Assembly (NCBI RefSeq): GCF_900156095.1
Contig: NZ_FTMJ01000004.1
Location: forward strand, 186,001-250,000
Reading direction: 5' to 3'
Source of the DNA: Aeromonas sp. RU39B
GTDB taxonomy: Bacteria; Pseudomonadota; Gammaproteobacteria; Enterobacterales; Aeromonadaceae
Length of the DNA: 64,000 bases
The notes beneath the pieces are model-generated. The model saw only the letters and a program-made list of their open reading frames with translations. It did not search any database and was not told where the DNA came from. The translations under genes and the position numbers were made by a program. Positions within the stretch are counted from its first letter, which is position 1. Each line of letters starts with the position of its first letter. Of the stretch, positions 45,509 to 54,712 are shown piece by piece.

Positions 45509-46756
45509 TCATAACCGGATGCTCATGCCATCGCTGAGCGAATAGCGATAGGCGCGCCAGGCAGGCAGCAGACCTATCACCAAGCCGCTTATCCACACCA
45601 GCGCCAGCAACCAGAGCTCACGTTCGCTCGGCCAGCTGAGCATAAGTTGCAAACCATAGCGATCCAGCAGCCAGGGCATGGCCAGTGCCTCGGCGCCATA
45701 GAGCAGCAACACGCCCACCAGCAAACCGGCTGTGGTGAGGGCTGCAGCTTCCAGCGCCAGCAGCGCAAACAGGTGCAGGGGACGGGCGCCGAGCGAGCGC
45801 AAAATCGCCAGCTCGCGGCGCCGCTCGTTGAGCCCGGCCAGCAGGGTGGTCAGCATGCCAATCAGCCCCGCCACCACCACAAACCCGGCGATCACCGAGA
45901 GCGCCGTCTCTGCCACGCTCATCAGGCTCCACAGCTCCTGCAAGGCGGCGCCGGGCAGGATTGCCATCAGCGGCTCGCTGAGCCAGGTGTTGATGGTGCG
46001 CTGCAACTGGAACGCAAGAATGCGCTGGTTAAGGCCCACCATAAAGGCGGTGATGGTCTTGGGGGTGAGATCTTGCGCCAGCGCCTGCTCGGCGGTGACC
46101 GACTTGCTGTGGCGCCCGCTGTCCCAACCGAGGTGGATCGCCTCGATACCAGCCAGTGGCACATGAACGGTGCGATCGACCGGCGTACCGGTCGGCGCCA
46201 AAATCCCCACCACCTTGAACGGCAGGTTGTCATGCAGCGAAAACGAGGTGTTGCCAGCGCCGTGGGCGATCACGATGGATTGGCCGAGCCGGTAGCGCAG
46301 CTTTTTCGCCACCTCGGCGCCCAGCACCGCCTCAAACGGCGTGGTGAAAGGACGCCCTTCGCTCAATTGCAGCGGCTGGTTGCGGCCATAACGCAGGTAT
46401 TTGAAGTAATCGCCACTGGTGCCCAGCACCCGAAATCCCTTGTGGGAGTCACCGAGCGAGAGCGGAATGGTCCAGGCGATGCCGCGCAGTTTGGCAATCT
46501 CCTGATAAGCATCCCAACCGACATTGTTGGTGGGGTTGCCAAGGCGAAACACCGAATAGAGCAGCAGGTTTACCTGACCGGAGCGGGCGCCAACGATAAG
46601 ATCGGTGCCCGACACCGTGCTGGCAAAGCTCTCCCGCGCCTGGGTGCGCACACGCTCGACCCCAAGCAGCAAGGTGACGCTGATAGCCACCGCCAGCATG
46701 GTCAGCGTGGCGGTCAGGCGCCGCGCCCACAGGCTGGATAACGCCAGTTTCAGCAT
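45509..46756 (-). CDS. ABC transporter permease, FtsX/MacB-like (zinc-uptake-like operon)
   Basis: 415 residues. One N-terminal helix (TATLTMLAVAISVTLLLGVE), a large periplasmic MacB-type domain (about residues 45-275), and three C-terminal helices with the FtsX motif (ERRRELAILRSLGARPLHLF). This type usually acts as a mechanotransmitter working with periplasmic partners and an ATPase, here the adjacent gene; direct import of zinc is not shown. It overlaps the ATPase gene by seven bases (46750-46756). Corresponds to the permease of the Vibrio zrg-type cluster by position. Confidence 0.85.
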   Translation of the reverse strand: MLKLALSSLWARRLTATLTMLAVAISVTLLLGVERVRTQARESFASTVSGTDLIVGARSGQVNLLLYSVFRLGNPTNNVGWDAYQEIAKLRGIAWTIPLSLGDSHKGFRVLGTSGDYFKYLRYGRNQPLQLSEGRPFTTPFEAVLGAEVAKKLRYRLGQSIVIAHGAGNTSFSLHDNLPFKVVGILAPTGTPVDRTVHVPLAGIEAIHLGWDSGRHSKSVTAEQALAQDLTPKTITAFMVGLNQRILAFQLQRTINTWLSEPLMAILPGAALQELWSLMSVAETALSVIAGFVVVAGLIGMLTTLLAGLNERRRELAILRSLGARPLHLFALLALEAAALTTAGLLVGVLLLYGAEALAMPWLLDRYGLQLMLSWPSERELWLLALVWISGLVIGLLPAWRAYRYSLSDGMSIRL

Positions 46757-47439
46757 GTGGACCTCCGGTTCAGGGCCGGCAGACTTTCAACCCGGCCAAA
46801 CAGCGGCTCGAGATAGGGGTCGTGGCTGACAAATATCAGGGTTGAGCCCTGCTTGTCGCACTCCTCGAACAACAGGCGGATAAAGGCGGCGCGATTGTCG
46901 GTATCGAGCGCCGAGGTTGGCTCATCGGCAATCACCAAAGGCGGCGCGCCAATCAGCGCCCGCGCCGCGGCCACCCGCTGCTGCTGACCGATGCTCAGGG
47001 CATGCACCGGGCGCTCGAACAAGGCGCTCGGGATCTGCAGCTCTGCGAGCAGGCGGCGCGCCTCTTTTTGTTCGCCACCGAGTAGGCGGGTCCGCTTTTG
47101 TGGCGAAAAGGTGAGGGCGCAGGTGACGTTATCGAGCACCGACAGGTAGGGCAGCAGATTGAACTGCTGGAACAGGTAGCCCAGATTAGCGGCGCGGAAG
47201 CGATCCCGCGACGAGGCAGATAGCTCGGCCAGTGACTGGCCGAGTACCTCAAGTGTGCCTCGTTGCGCGGTGTGGATACCGGCCAGCAGGCTGAGCAGGG
47301 TGGATTTGCCCGAGCCGGAAGGCCCCTTGATAAAGACGCGCTCGCCTTCATAAAGGGTTAGCTCGGGGATCTCCAGCACCGGTTCGTGATGTGGCCAGGC
47401 AAAGACCAGATCACGCAGTGTGACGACAGGGTTGCCCAT
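46750..47439 (-). CDS. ABC transporter ATP-binding protein, LolD/MacB-like
   Basis: 229 residues. Walker A is FIKGPSGSGKSTLLSLLAGI (about residues 35-54), Q-loop LGYLFQQFNLLPYLSV, Walker B PLVIADEPTSALD and H-loop FVSHDP. The signature is LSIGQQQRVAAARAL, with Ile in place of the second Gly of the usual LSGGQ, an unusual but tolerated change. It energises the FtsX-like permease encoded next and follows zrgA by three bases. Confidence 0.9.
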   Translation of the reverse strand: MGNPVVTLRDLVFAWPHHEPVLEIPELTLYEGERVFIKGPSGSGKSTLLSLLAGIHTAQRGTLEVLGQSLAELSASSRDRFRAANLGYLFQQFNLLPYLSVLDNVTCALTFSPQKRTRLLGGEQKEARRLLAELQIPSALFERPVHALSIGQQQRVAAARALIGAPPLVIADEPTSALDTDNRAAFIRLLFEECDKQGSTLIFVSHDPYLEPLFGRVESLPALNRRSTC

Positions 47440-47442
47440 GAC

Positions 47443-48009
47443 TTACCAGCTCAGTGTGTTGTCGCTCGGGGTCAGTTCGCCTGCCACCTGATTGCCGGGC
47501 ACGATGCCTTGTACAGTCAGGCGCTGCAGCGTTGGGTAAAGCCCAAACAGGGTGGCTGTGATGCCTTTGAGCGCATCGGGTTTGGCACAGGTGAAGGTGT
47601 AGGTGGCGTGCACATCGGCGTGCTCGTGCCCGTCATGATCGTCGTGATCCTGCTCGTGGGCGGCGTCATGGTCGTGGTCATGTTCATCATGGCCCACTTC
47701 CACCTGCTGCTCGGTCAGTTTGCAGGCTGCATCCGGCGACAGGGTAAACAACGTGTCTGCCGCGTTCAGGCGCGCCAGCGCCTGCTTGAGCTGCGCTTTT
47801 TCGGCGTCGCTGCTGGCCTTATGTTCAAAACCAATGAGATCCGCCGCCGGAGCTTGCAGCTCCAGCATCAGCTGATCGCCATCCAGCACCAGATTGAACT
47901 GGCCGTGGCCATGTTCATGGGCGCCGTGGCCGGCGGTGTTGTCGTGAGAATGGTGGTCGGCACTGGCCGCAAAGCTGGCCAGTGCCAGCGTCAGAGCGAA
48001 AGCTTTCAT
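47443..48009 (-). CDS. zrgA: ZrgA-family (DUF2796) periplasmic zinc-binding protein
   Basis: 188 residues with a short signal peptide (AFALTLALASFAASA). Two histidine-rich stretches stand out: DHHSHDNTAGHGAHEHGHGQ after the signal and a longer His/Asp stretch at about residues 108-130. DUF2796 proteins such as Vibrio ZrgA are periplasmic zinc binders induced by zinc starvation. The following ABC genes and the upstream Zur-box match support a role in zinc acquisition, by established analogy with zrgABCDE; no experimental proof is in the sequence. Confidence 0.85.
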   Translation of the reverse strand: MKAFALTLALASFAASADHHSHDNTAGHGAHEHGHGQFNLVLDGDQLMLELQAPAADLIGFEHKASSDAEKAQLKQALARLNAADTLFTLSPDAACKLTEQQVEVGHDEHDHDHDAAHEQDHDDHDGHEHADVHATYTFTCAKPDALKGITATLFGLYPTLQRLTVQGIVPGNQVAGELTPSDNTLSW

Positions 48010-48064
48010 TCGATACTCCCATATCGGTCAATAAGATTGAGCAAAGGTTGCCGTGTGGCGTGGT

Positions 48065-48349
48065 TTAACGTGACAACCGGACGGGAGGGGCTCGAATGGT
48101 GCAATACGCGCTGACTGGGGGGATAAGGGAGTTCGCAAGCGTGCTGGCGGGCTCGGGATGTTGCGGCGTGATAAGCGGCCGGTGAAGGTGAGTGGCCAGC
48201 AGATGGGCGCCATCCAGATGCATGGCGCACACCGCGCAGTGGTGCGAATGGTCGGGGGAGAGACTATCTATCTGGTGCAGGGCAAGGGCCGGTTGCATCC
48301 ACAACCAGCCCGCCAGCCATATCCAGAGCAGAGCGCGTAACCTGACCAT
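48065..48349 (-). CDS. Small His/Cys-rich secreted protein (zinc chaperone-like)
   Basis: 94 residues. The N-terminus (VRLRALLWIWLAGWLWMQPA) is a signal sequence or membrane anchor. It is followed by DHSHHCAVCAMHLDGAHLL, a C-x2-C with clustered histidines, a likely metal site similar to small proteins annotated as zinc chaperones of ABC-type zinc systems in Vibrio. It lies between ytfJ and zrgA in the same direction. The extent of its C-terminus is not conserved-looking, so the annotation is moderate. Confidence 0.65.
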   Translation of the reverse strand: MVRLRALLWIWLAGWLWMQPALALHQIDSLSPDHSHHCAVCAMHLDGAHLLATHLHRPLITPQHPEPASTLANSLIPPVSAYCTIRAPPVRLSR

Positions 48350-48383
48350 ACTGCAAGGGGCGCTGCCCCGTTGACCTCACTGC

Positions 48384-48932
48384 TTAAAGATGGGACTTGA
48401 TCAGTGCCATCACGTTGTCGATATCGGCCGGTGCCAGTTGCCCGTCTTTGGCAAACAACACCTTGCCGTCTTTGCCCAGCAGCACGATGGCCGAGCTTTC
48501 CGGGTTCAGGCCCCAGGCGTTACGCGCCATTCCCTTGGCATCGAGCACGATGCTCGACCAGGGAAACTCCTGCTTGCTGCTTTCGGCACTGCTTTTGACG
48601 AAACCCGAGGTGCCCCAGATGGCGTCATTGCTGTTGATCACGGTGACGGTCTGATACTGGTCATGGGGCAGTTTGGCTGCCTTGATAGCCTCGATCATCG
48701 GCGCATTGAGCTCTTTGGCACTGCTGCGACCGGCGATGTGCTGCACCAGAAATACCTTGCCGGTCAGGGCACTGCTCTGCCAGCTCTGATAACTCACCTC
48801 TTTGCCATTGAGTACCAGCTCGCCCTTGTCACTCACCTTGACCAGCGGTAACGGGGCCGATTCCTGAAAATTGTGCGCCATGGCCAGCGGGGAGAGCAGG
48901 GCCAGGGTCAGGGCCAGATATTTCATCCTCAT
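48384..48932 (-). CDS. ytfJ: YtfJ-family periplasmic thioredoxin-like protein
   Basis: 182 residues from ATG 48932 with AGGAG five bases upstream; another ATG lies at 48926. A signal peptide (ALTLALLSPLAMA) is followed by the YtfJ domain: GKVFLVQHIAGRSSAKELNA, VINSNDAIWGTSGFVKSSAE, FPWSSIVLDAKGMARNAWG. The fold is thioredoxin-like but lacks a CxxC motif. Its role is unknown; here it is the first gene after the Zur-box match at 48945-48957 and leads into the zinc-chaperone-like and zrg genes, suggesting a link to zinc starvation. Confidence 0.88.
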   Translation of the reverse strand: MRMKYLALTLALLSPLAMAHNFQESAPLPLVKVSDKGELVLNGKEVSYQSWQSSALTGKVFLVQHIAGRSSAKELNAPMIEAIKAAKLPHDQYQTVTVINSNDAIWGTSGFVKSSAESSKQEFPWSSIVLDAKGMARNAWGLNPESSAIVLLGKDGKVLFAKDGQLAPADIDNVMALIKSHL

Positions 48933-48944
48933 GACACTCCTGTT

Positions 48945-48957
48945 GTTATGTTATAAC
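48945..48957 (-). promoter_or_regulatory. Putative Zur box
   Basis: On the minus strand GTTATAACATAAC matches the Zur core GTTATANTATAAC at every defined base except one. It ends 12 bases before the ytfJ start and overlaps a -10-like TATAAC, an arrangement suited to repression when zinc is plentiful. Confidence 0.7.
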
Positions 48958-49109
48958 GGGTTGGGGCTTGAAGAAAGCCGACGTCTGTATCCTAAACTCA
49001 TCAGACCTGTTTAAAAAGTGTTAAAATCGGCAATCGCAATCCGGGGCGCAGCATGCCATGCCACGCCCCAAAAGCAATGTGAGTCGATGAGGTCTAACCA
49101 GTCGCGCTG

Positions 49110-49973
49110 TCAGTAGAGAGATTCGCTGACCAGCTGCACCCGGGCATCCATCAGCTTTTTGACATCGCCGAGATTGCCGGTGAGCAGCACATGCGGTTTT
49201 TGGTTGATCATGATGGTGGCACCCGGCAAGCCGCTGTCGGCGCTGATAATCAGCCAGGCCGGTGACACGCTGCCACGGCTGTTGTCGGGATAAACCAGTC
49301 GCAGGCCATAACGCGGTGCCAATTCGGCCAGCAGCACCGCCATCAGCAGCGCCTTTTCATCGCTGTCGGCCTGATTGCGCTCAAGGGCCTGCAGCGGCGG
49401 TGTGAAGTGATCCTGCTGCTCGTGACCCGCCGGGATCCGCGCCAGCCACTCTTGCAACAGCGTGACGCTCTGGCGGATATCGGGGCGGACAAACTGACGG
49501 GCCAGCGGCTGCAGCGCATGCTTGAGGCCATAAAACAGCTGCGAATAGTTGGGGCGCACGCACGGCGTGCGATCTTGGCTCTGGCAGGGCACGATACGCA
49601 TCTCAAAGAAGGCATCTTCTTCATATTGCTGATAGGCCTGCCAGAACAGAATCGAGGGAATGCTGTCATCTTGCAGCGCGAGCGCCTGCTCGAGGCTGGC
49701 AAATTTCAGGTTGTCTGCCGGCGTCACGCGGTTAATTTCGACCAGACTGCCTTCCAGCTTGCTGCCCATCTTGGAGTAGAGGCTCTCGATGGGAAAGTTC
49801 AGCGCGCTGTCGAGGCGCTGCATCTCCAGCTCGCTGGCACGCAGGTCGCGCTCGCTGACCTCAAAGGCGATTTGCTGCTTGCCTTGCACTGATTGCCACT
49901 GCCATTGCAAGGGCGAAGCGCTGGCTGCAACCGTGAGCAAAAGACTGCACACTGCAGAGGGGAACCACGTCAT
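49110..49973 (-). CDS. Hypothetical secreted protein
   Basis: 287 residues from ATG 49973, beginning MTWFPSAVCSLLLTVAASAS, a signal peptide. The mature part contains two nearby cysteines (IVPCQSQDRTPCVRPNYSQL) likely to form a disulfide, and a segment EKALLMAVLLAELAPRYGLR reminiscent of transglutaminase-like helices, but no catalytic triad was recognised. No family was assigned. It is alone, separated from ytfJ by 177 bases on the same strand. Confidence 0.7.
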   Translation of the reverse strand: MTWFPSAVCSLLLTVAASASPLQWQWQSVQGKQQIAFEVSERDLRASELEMQRLDSALNFPIESLYSKMGSKLEGSLVEINRVTPADNLKFASLEQALALQDDSIPSILFWQAYQQYEEDAFFEMRIVPCQSQDRTPCVRPNYSQLFYGLKHALQPLARQFVRPDIRQSVTLLQEWLARIPAGHEQQDHFTPPLQALERNQADSDEKALLMAVLLAELAPRYGLRLVYPDNSRGSVSPAWLIISADSGLPGATIMINQKPHVLLTGNLGDVKKLMDARVQLVSESLY

Positions 49974-50149
49974 GGCTGTTCTCTCCCGATGGGTTGACAG
50001 GGCACTGCACAGGCAGTGAGACACCCTTTAATGTGTAGGTGATGGGGGAAAGTTTGCCGCTGCCGCGTCAACTTTTTTAACGGGCTGCGGGTCGGTAAAG
50101 TGGCAGATGGCGGCTGGGCGTAACGAGCGCACATCAAGGAGATGCAACG

Positions 50150-50536
50150 ATGAACAGAGTGATCGCAGTGCTTGGATTAGTGGCGCTGCCGGCGCTGGCC
50201 GGTAGCGTGACCGTGACGCGCGGTGATGAGCATGTCGATGTGTTTGCCCTGCGCGACAAGCTGGTGCGCGAGCAGCAGTGGCAGGATTGGCTGCGCCATC
50301 AGCAGGCGATCGAGTGGCTCAAGGTGCTGCCGGTCAATTGCGAGGTGGTCAGTCAGGACGATGGCAGTTATCGCTGCGGCGGACAGTGGTACAAATCTTA
50401 TCAGCAGCAGGATGGCGAGCAGATGTATATCCGCGGCGAGCCCTCGGGCAACAGCACCACTCCGGGCGCGAGTACCACGCCGAGCGTAAATGCCACACCC
50501 GCGCCGGCTGCGCCAGAAACACAAAAGGCGCCCTGA
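50150..50536 (+). CDS. Hypothetical small secreted protein
   Basis: 128 residues with a signal peptide (VIAVLGLVALPALAGS) and an AAGGAG ribosome site upstream. The body has two cysteines (VNCEVVSQDDGSYRCGGQWY) around a predicted beta hairpin, and the C-terminus is a low-complexity Pro/Thr/Ala tail (STTPGASTTPSVNATPAPAA). No family was recognised. Convergent with ppa. Confidence 0.65.
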   Translation: MNRVIAVLGLVALPALAGSVTVTRGDEHVDVFALRDKLVREQQWQDWLRHQQAIEWLKVLPVNCEVVSQDDGSYRCGGQWYKSYQQQDGEQMYIRGEPSGNSTTPGASTTPSVNATPAPAAPETQKAP

Positions 50537-50544
50537 GGCGCCTT
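50523..50544. terminator. Terminator-like hairpin between the secreted protein and ppa
   Basis: GGCGCC (50527-50532) and GGCGCC (50537-50542) pair, preceded by AAAA and followed by TT. The stem overlaps the stop codon of the upstream gene. Confidence 0.55.
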
Positions 50545-50559
50545 CTGTCGCAAGCCGTC

Positions 50560-51090
50560 TTACTTGGCGGCGTAGCGTTCGGCAGAAGCCATGATCTCAG
50601 CTTCGGCTTCGGCCTTGTCGCCCCAGCCGTCAACCTTGACCCACTTGCCAGCTTCCAGCTCTTTGTAGCGCTCGAAGAAGTGTTGGATCTGGGCGCGGAG
50701 CAGTTCCGGCAGATCGTTCACGTCCTGGATATGGTCGTACTGCTTGGTCAGCTTGGAGTGCGGAACGGCCACAACCTTGGCGTCCTGACCGGATTCGTCG
50801 GTCATCTTCAGCACGCCAACCGGACGGCAGCGAATCACAGAGCCGGCCAGCAGCGGGTACGGGGTCGGAACCAGCACGTCAACCGGATCACCGTCCAGGG
50901 AGAGGGTGCTGTTCACGTAGCCGTAGTTGCACGGATAGAACATGGGAGTAGCCATGAAGCGGTCAACGAAGATGGCGCCGCTGTCTTTGTCTACTTCGTA
51001 TTTGATGGGGTCGGCGTTTTGCGGGATTTCGATGACAACGTAGATGTCCTCGGGCAGGCTCTTGCCAGCCGGTACCAGATTCAGGCTCAT
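50560..51090 (-). CDS. ppa: Inorganic pyrophosphatase
   Basis: 176 residues, family-I soluble pyrophosphatase. Catalytic metal-binding acids are in [12 protein letters not shown] (about residues 66-77), with [26 protein letters not shown] and [10 protein letters not shown] as further markers. It hydrolyses pyrophosphate in the cytoplasm and pulls biosynthetic reactions, including sulfate activation. Monocistronic and divergent from mpl. Confidence 0.97.
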   Translation of the reverse strand: MSLNLVPAGKSLPEDIYVVIEIPQNADPIKYEVDKDSGAIFVDRFMATPMFYPCNYGYVNSTLSLDGDPVDVLVPTPYPLLAGSVIRCRPVGVLKMTDESGQDAKVVAVPHSKLTKQYDHIQDVNDLPELLRAQIQHFFERYKELEAGKWVKVDGWGDKAEAEAEIMASAERYAAK

Positions 51091-51249
51091 GACGTTTCCT
51101 TCAATGGTGTGTCGATGAATAAATGCAGGGGGACATTATAGCGAGCTTGCTTCAAATGACCATATCGGCGGCGGATGAGGAGTGCATCGCTGGCAAACGG
51201 TGGGGCGATTGCTAGAATGGCGCCCACAATGACAGGAAAAGGAAGCGGT

Positions 51250-52617
51250 ATGCACATTCACATCCTCGGGATCTGCGGCACCTTCATGGGCGGCATCGCG
51301 GTGCTGGCCAAGCAGCTTGGCTATCGGGTCACCGGTTCAGACGCCAACGTCTATCCCCCCATGAGCACCCAGTTGCAAGAGCAGGGCATTGAGCTGATTG
51401 AAGGCTACGACCCCGCCCAGCTCGACCCGGCGCCGGATCTGGTGGTGATTGGCAACGCCATGAGCCGTGGCAACCCCTGTGTGGAATATGTGCTCAACCG
51501 CAACCTGCCTTATGTCTCCGGCCCGCAGTGGCTGCTTGAGCATGTGCTGCAAGACCGCTGGGTGCTGGCCGTGGCCGGTACTCACGGCAAGACCACCACC
51601 GCCAGCATGCTGGCCTGGGTGCTGGAGTATGCCAAGCTCGAACCCGGTTTTCTGATTGGTGGCGTGCCGGGTAACTTCCCGGTGTCGGCCCGTTTGGGCG
51701 CCGCCCCCTTCTTTGTGATCGAAGCCGACGAATATGACTGCGCCTTCTTCGACAAGCGTTCCAAGTTTGTCCACTATCGGCCGCGCACCCTGATCATGAA
51801 TAATCTGGAGTTCGATCACGCCGACATCTTCCCCGATCTGGCGGCAATTGAGCGCCAGTTCCACCATCTGATGCGTATCGTGCCGGGCAATGGCCGGGTC
51901 TTTTATCCCAAAGCTGATCAGAACCTCGCCGCCGTGCACAAGATGGGCTGCTGGAGCGAAGTGGAGCTGGTTGGTGAAGATGCCACCTGGCGCGCCGTCA
52001 AGCTGGCTGACGATGGCTCGGCCTTTGAGGTGTGGCTCGATAACCAGAAGCAAGGCGAGGTGCACTGGGAGTGCATCGGCGATCACAACGTCAATAACGG
52101 TCTGATGGCGATCGCTGCGGCCCGTCATGCCGGTGTGGTGATTGAACACGCCATCGCCGGTTTGTCTGCCTTCCGTTCGCCCAAGCGCCGCATGGAGCTT
52201 AAAGGTGAAGTGGCCGGCATCCGCGTCTATGACGACTTTGCCCACCACCCGACCGCGATTGCCACCACCCTCGGGGGACTGCGCGCCAAGGTCGGTGGCG
52301 AGCGGATTCTGGCCGTGCTGGAGCCGCGCTCCAACACCATGAAACTCGGGGTCCATAAAGAGGAGCTGGCCGGCTGCTTTAACGGCGCTGATGAGGTGTT
52401 CTTCTTCCAGCCGCCCAACATCGGCTGGGATTTGGGTGAGGTGACCGCCCACATGGAGAAACCCGGCAAGGTGTTTAATGAGCTCGATACCCTGATCAAC
52501 CGTCTGGTGGCCGAGAGCCGCGACGGCGATCATATCCTCATCATGAGCAACGGCGGTTTTGGTGGCATTCACGACAAGCTGCTGGCCCGTCTGCGCGAAT
52601 ACCACGGCATGCTATGA
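51250..52617 (+). CDS. mpl: UDP-N-acetylmuramate:L-alanyl-gamma-D-glutamyl-meso-diaminopimelate ligase
   Basis: 455 residues from ATG 51250, family length. It recycles murein tripeptide. Mur-ligase motifs: [20 protein letters not shown] (N-terminus), the ATP loop [19 protein letters not shown] (about residues 108-126), [20 protein letters not shown] and [15 protein letters not shown], the last typical of Mpl and MurC. FDKRSKF and the absence of an adjacent division cluster favour Mpl. It overlaps ubiX by four bases (ATGA). Confidence 0.96.
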   Translation: MHIHILGICGTFMGGIAVLAKQLGYRVTGSDANVYPPMSTQLQEQGIELIEGYDPAQLDPAPDLVVIGNAMSRGNPCVEYVLNRNLPYVSGPQWLLEHVLQDRWVLAVAGTHGKTTTASMLAWVLEYAKLEPGFLIGGVPGNFPVSARLGAAPFFVIEADEYDCAFFDKRSKFVHYRPRTLIMNNLEFDHADIFPDLAAIERQFHHLMRIVPGNGRVFYPKADQNLAAVHKMGCWSEVELVGEDATWRAVKLADDGSAFEVWLDNQKQGEVHWECIGDHNVNNGLMAIAAARHAGVVIEHAIAGLSAFRSPKRRMELKGEVAGIRVYDDFAHHPTAIATTLGGLRAKVGGERILAVLEPRSNTMKLGVHKEELAGCFNGADEVFFFQPPNIGWDLGEVTAHMEKPGKVFNELDTLINRLVAESRDGDHILIMSNGGFGGIHDKLLARLREYHGML

Positions 52618-53225
52618 CCCGACGCATCACGCTTGCCCTGACCGGCGCCTCTGGCGCCCCTTACGCCCTGCGCCTGCTCGAATGTCTGGTGCAGGCTGAC
52701 TATCAGGTGTTTGTGCTGGCCAGCAGCGCCGCCCGCGTGGTGCTCAAAACCGAGCAGGGCATCGACTGGCCGGCGTCGCCGCAGGCGCTGTCGCAGCAAC
52801 TGTGCGCCGACTATGGCGCGCGGGAAGGGCAGATTGTCGCTTGTGGCAAAGAGGAGTGGTTTTCGCCGGTGGCGTCGGGTTCTGCCGCGCCCAAACAGAT
52901 GGTGATCTGCCCCTGCTCGATGGGGGCGGTATCGGCGATTGCCCATGGCGCTTCAGACAATCTGATTGAGCGGGCGGCCGATGTGGTGATTAAAGAGCGT
53001 GGCCAGCTGATTTTGGTGCCGCGCGAATCACCGTTCTCGCCGATCCATCTGGAGAACATGCTGAGCCTGTCGCGCATCGGGGTGACCATCATGCCGGCGG
53101 CGCCCGGTTTTTATCATCAGCCGCAGTCGGTGGGTGATCTGGTGGACTTTATGGTGGCGCGGATTCTCGATCATTTGGGCATCGAGCATCAGCTGATGCA
53201 GCGCTGGGGTTACCAGAAACAGTAA
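52614..53225 (+). CDS. ubiX: Flavin prenyltransferase
   Basis: 203 residues. UbiX makes the prenylated FMN cofactor used by the decarboxylase UbiD in ubiquinone synthesis. The N-terminal flavin-binding motif [19 protein letters not shown] is clear, followed by PASGSA-like [20 protein letters not shown] and [15 protein letters not shown]. Four-base overlap with mpl indicates co-transcription, a widespread arrangement. Confidence 0.96.
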   Translation: MTRRITLALTGASGAPYALRLLECLVQADYQVFVLASSAARVVLKTEQGIDWPASPQALSQQLCADYGAREGQIVACGKEEWFSPVASGSAAPKQMVICPCSMGAVSAIAHGASDNLIERAADVVIKERGQLILVPRESPFSPIHLENMLSLSRIGVTIMPAAPGFYHQPQSVGDLVDFMVARILDHLGIEHQLMQRWGYQKQ

Positions 53226-53245
53226 AGGCGGCCGAGGCCGCCTTT
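53224..53245. terminator. Terminator between ubiX and litR
   Basis: AAAGGCGGCC (53224-53233) pairs with GGCCGCCTTT (53236-53245). It serves the convergent ubiX (+) and litR (-) genes; the T tract is short. Confidence 0.6.
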
Positions 53246-53274
53246 ACATTCACACCACAGGCAAAATGTCATGC

Positions 53275-53907
53275 TCAGGCGCGGGCCCCTTGGGCACGCA
53301 GAGTGAGCGGAGCGGTCACGTAGTGATAGATGGTATCCACTACGTCGCGGCGGTCCGGACGCTCGGGGGCGTTGACCATCTGCATCACCAGATAGCCAAA
53401 GCTGGTCAGGCCGCGGGCCAGCTGGGCGGCAGAGAGCGAGCTCTCCACTTCACCACGATCCATGGCCGATTGCAGGTGCTGGGCGATGTGGCCAAGACTG
53501 CTGTCGAGCAGCTTGACGTAACGCGGCCACACCTCTTCGCGCACCGACGAACTCCACTCCAGCCAGATATTGGCGTGATCGGGTTTGTCGTAGGCAACAT
53601 CAATGAACATTTCGACGTGACGGCGGATGCAGGCGTTGATGGGCTGACCGGCGGCATAAGCCTGGGTCATGACCTTGTGCATGAATTGCTCGATTTCGCC
53701 GAGCACATCATCGACCAGATCTTCGCGGGTGTTGAAGTAGTTAAAGACAGTGGCCACCGAGACCTTTGCCTGTTCGGCAATCTCGGCGTGTCCGGCCCGG
53801 CCGATTCCGCGGCGGGAGAACACTTCGATGGCACACTCCATAAGCTGGGTACGACGGGCCTCCGGCGAAAGCCGGGTACGCCGCCTTATTTCTGCGCGTG
53901 GTTCCAT
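53275..53907 (-). CDS. litR: LuxR/HapR/LitR-family quorum-sensing regulator (TetR type)
   Basis: 210 residues from ATG 53907; the open frame reaches 54672 but the upstream part is antisense to hpt. The N-terminus RRTRLSPEARRTQLMECAIE, then VFSRRGIGRAGHAEIAEQAK and VSVATVFNYFNTREDLVDDV are near-identical in pattern to Vibrio HapR/LuxR, the DNA-binding domain (about residues 10-70). The C-terminal dimer domain keeps WLEWSSSVREEVWPRY. In vibrios this gene is also next to hpt. It is expected to be a master regulator of density-dependent genes such as biofilm and protease; in Aeromonas the homologue is called LitR. Confidence 0.9.
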   Translation of the reverse strand: MEPRAEIRRRTRLSPEARRTQLMECAIEVFSRRGIGRAGHAEIAEQAKVSVATVFNYFNTREDLVDDVLGEIEQFMHKVMTQAYAAGQPINACIRRHVEMFIDVAYDKPDHANIWLEWSSSVREEVWPRYVKLLDSSLGHIAQHLQSAMDRGEVESSLSAAQLARGLTSFGYLVMQMVNAPERPDRRDVVDTIYHYVTAPLTLRAQGARA

Positions 53908-54099
53908 ATTGTCAGTTCTTTTTAGTGGTTTATTAGGAGTTGTCGTGTCTAACAGCCTGTGAACGTTGAGCACTTTACCAACTAAATTAAACCGGTGAAA
54001 GAGAGACGTGTTCCTGACGTGAGCCACGGCAGATGGTACAATTCCCGCCCTCGAAATCAGTCGTATCATGTGATTCACATGATGCCAATGGAGTACCCC

Positions 54100-54630
54100 A
54101 TGAAACATACCGTTGAGGTGATGATCGCCGAAAGTGATGTGCAGGCAAGGATTGTCGCACTGGGACAGGCTATCACCGCCCACTATCAGGGCACCGAAGA
54201 GCTGGTGCTGGTAGGGCTGCTGCGCGGCTCCTGTGTTTTTCTGGCCGACCTGTGCCGTCATATCGATTTGCCGGTGAGCCTCGATTTCATGACCGCCTCC
54301 AGCTATGGCAGCGGCATGAACAGCAGCCGTGACGTGCGCATCCTCAAAGACCTGGATGACGACATCAAGGGTAAAGATGTGCTGATTGTCGAGGACATCA
54401 TCGACACCGGTTATACCCTGAGCAAGGTGCGCGAGATCCTCACATTGCGCGAACCCAAATCGCTGGCCATCTGCACCCTGCTCGACAAACCGTCGCGCCG
54501 CGAGGTCAACGTGCCGGTGCAGTGGGTCGGTTTTGCTATTCCGGATGAATTTGTGGTGGGCTGCGGGATTGATTATGCCCAGCGTTACCGCAACCTTCCC
54601 TACATCGGCAAAGTGGTGCCGCTCGCGTAA
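54100..54630 (+). CDS. hpt: Hypoxanthine phosphoribosyltransferase
   Basis: 176 residues from ATG 54100. The PRPP-binding motif [17 protein letters not shown] (about residues 95-111) and the N-terminal [20 protein letters not shown] identify it; [20 protein letters not shown] is the purine-binding part. It salvages hypoxanthine (and guanine weakly) to IMP. Divergent from litR, as in Vibrio, and upstream of yadGH, as in E. coli. Confidence 0.97.
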   Translation: MKHTVEVMIAESDVQARIVALGQAITAHYQGTEELVLVGLLRGSCVFLADLCRHIDLPVSLDFMTASSYGSGMNSSRDVRILKDLDDDIKGKDVLIVEDIIDTGYTLSKVREILTLREPKSLAICTLLDKPSRREVNVPVQWVGFAIPDEFVVGCGIDYAQRYRNLPYIGKVVPLA

Positions 54631-54712
54631 GCGCTGCCCGTTGCCAGCGGCAGATCTGATCTGCCGCTTCACCTATCACTCCCAGTAGTGTGCTGACGCT
54701 CCAGAGGAATTC

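Noticed and set aside
51337-52605. Minus-strand open frame of 422 codons
   Set aside because: Entirely antisense to the clear mpl gene.
53908-54672. Extended N-terminus of litR in the same open frame
   Set aside because: The extension is antisense to hpt, and the HapR-like start is at 53907.
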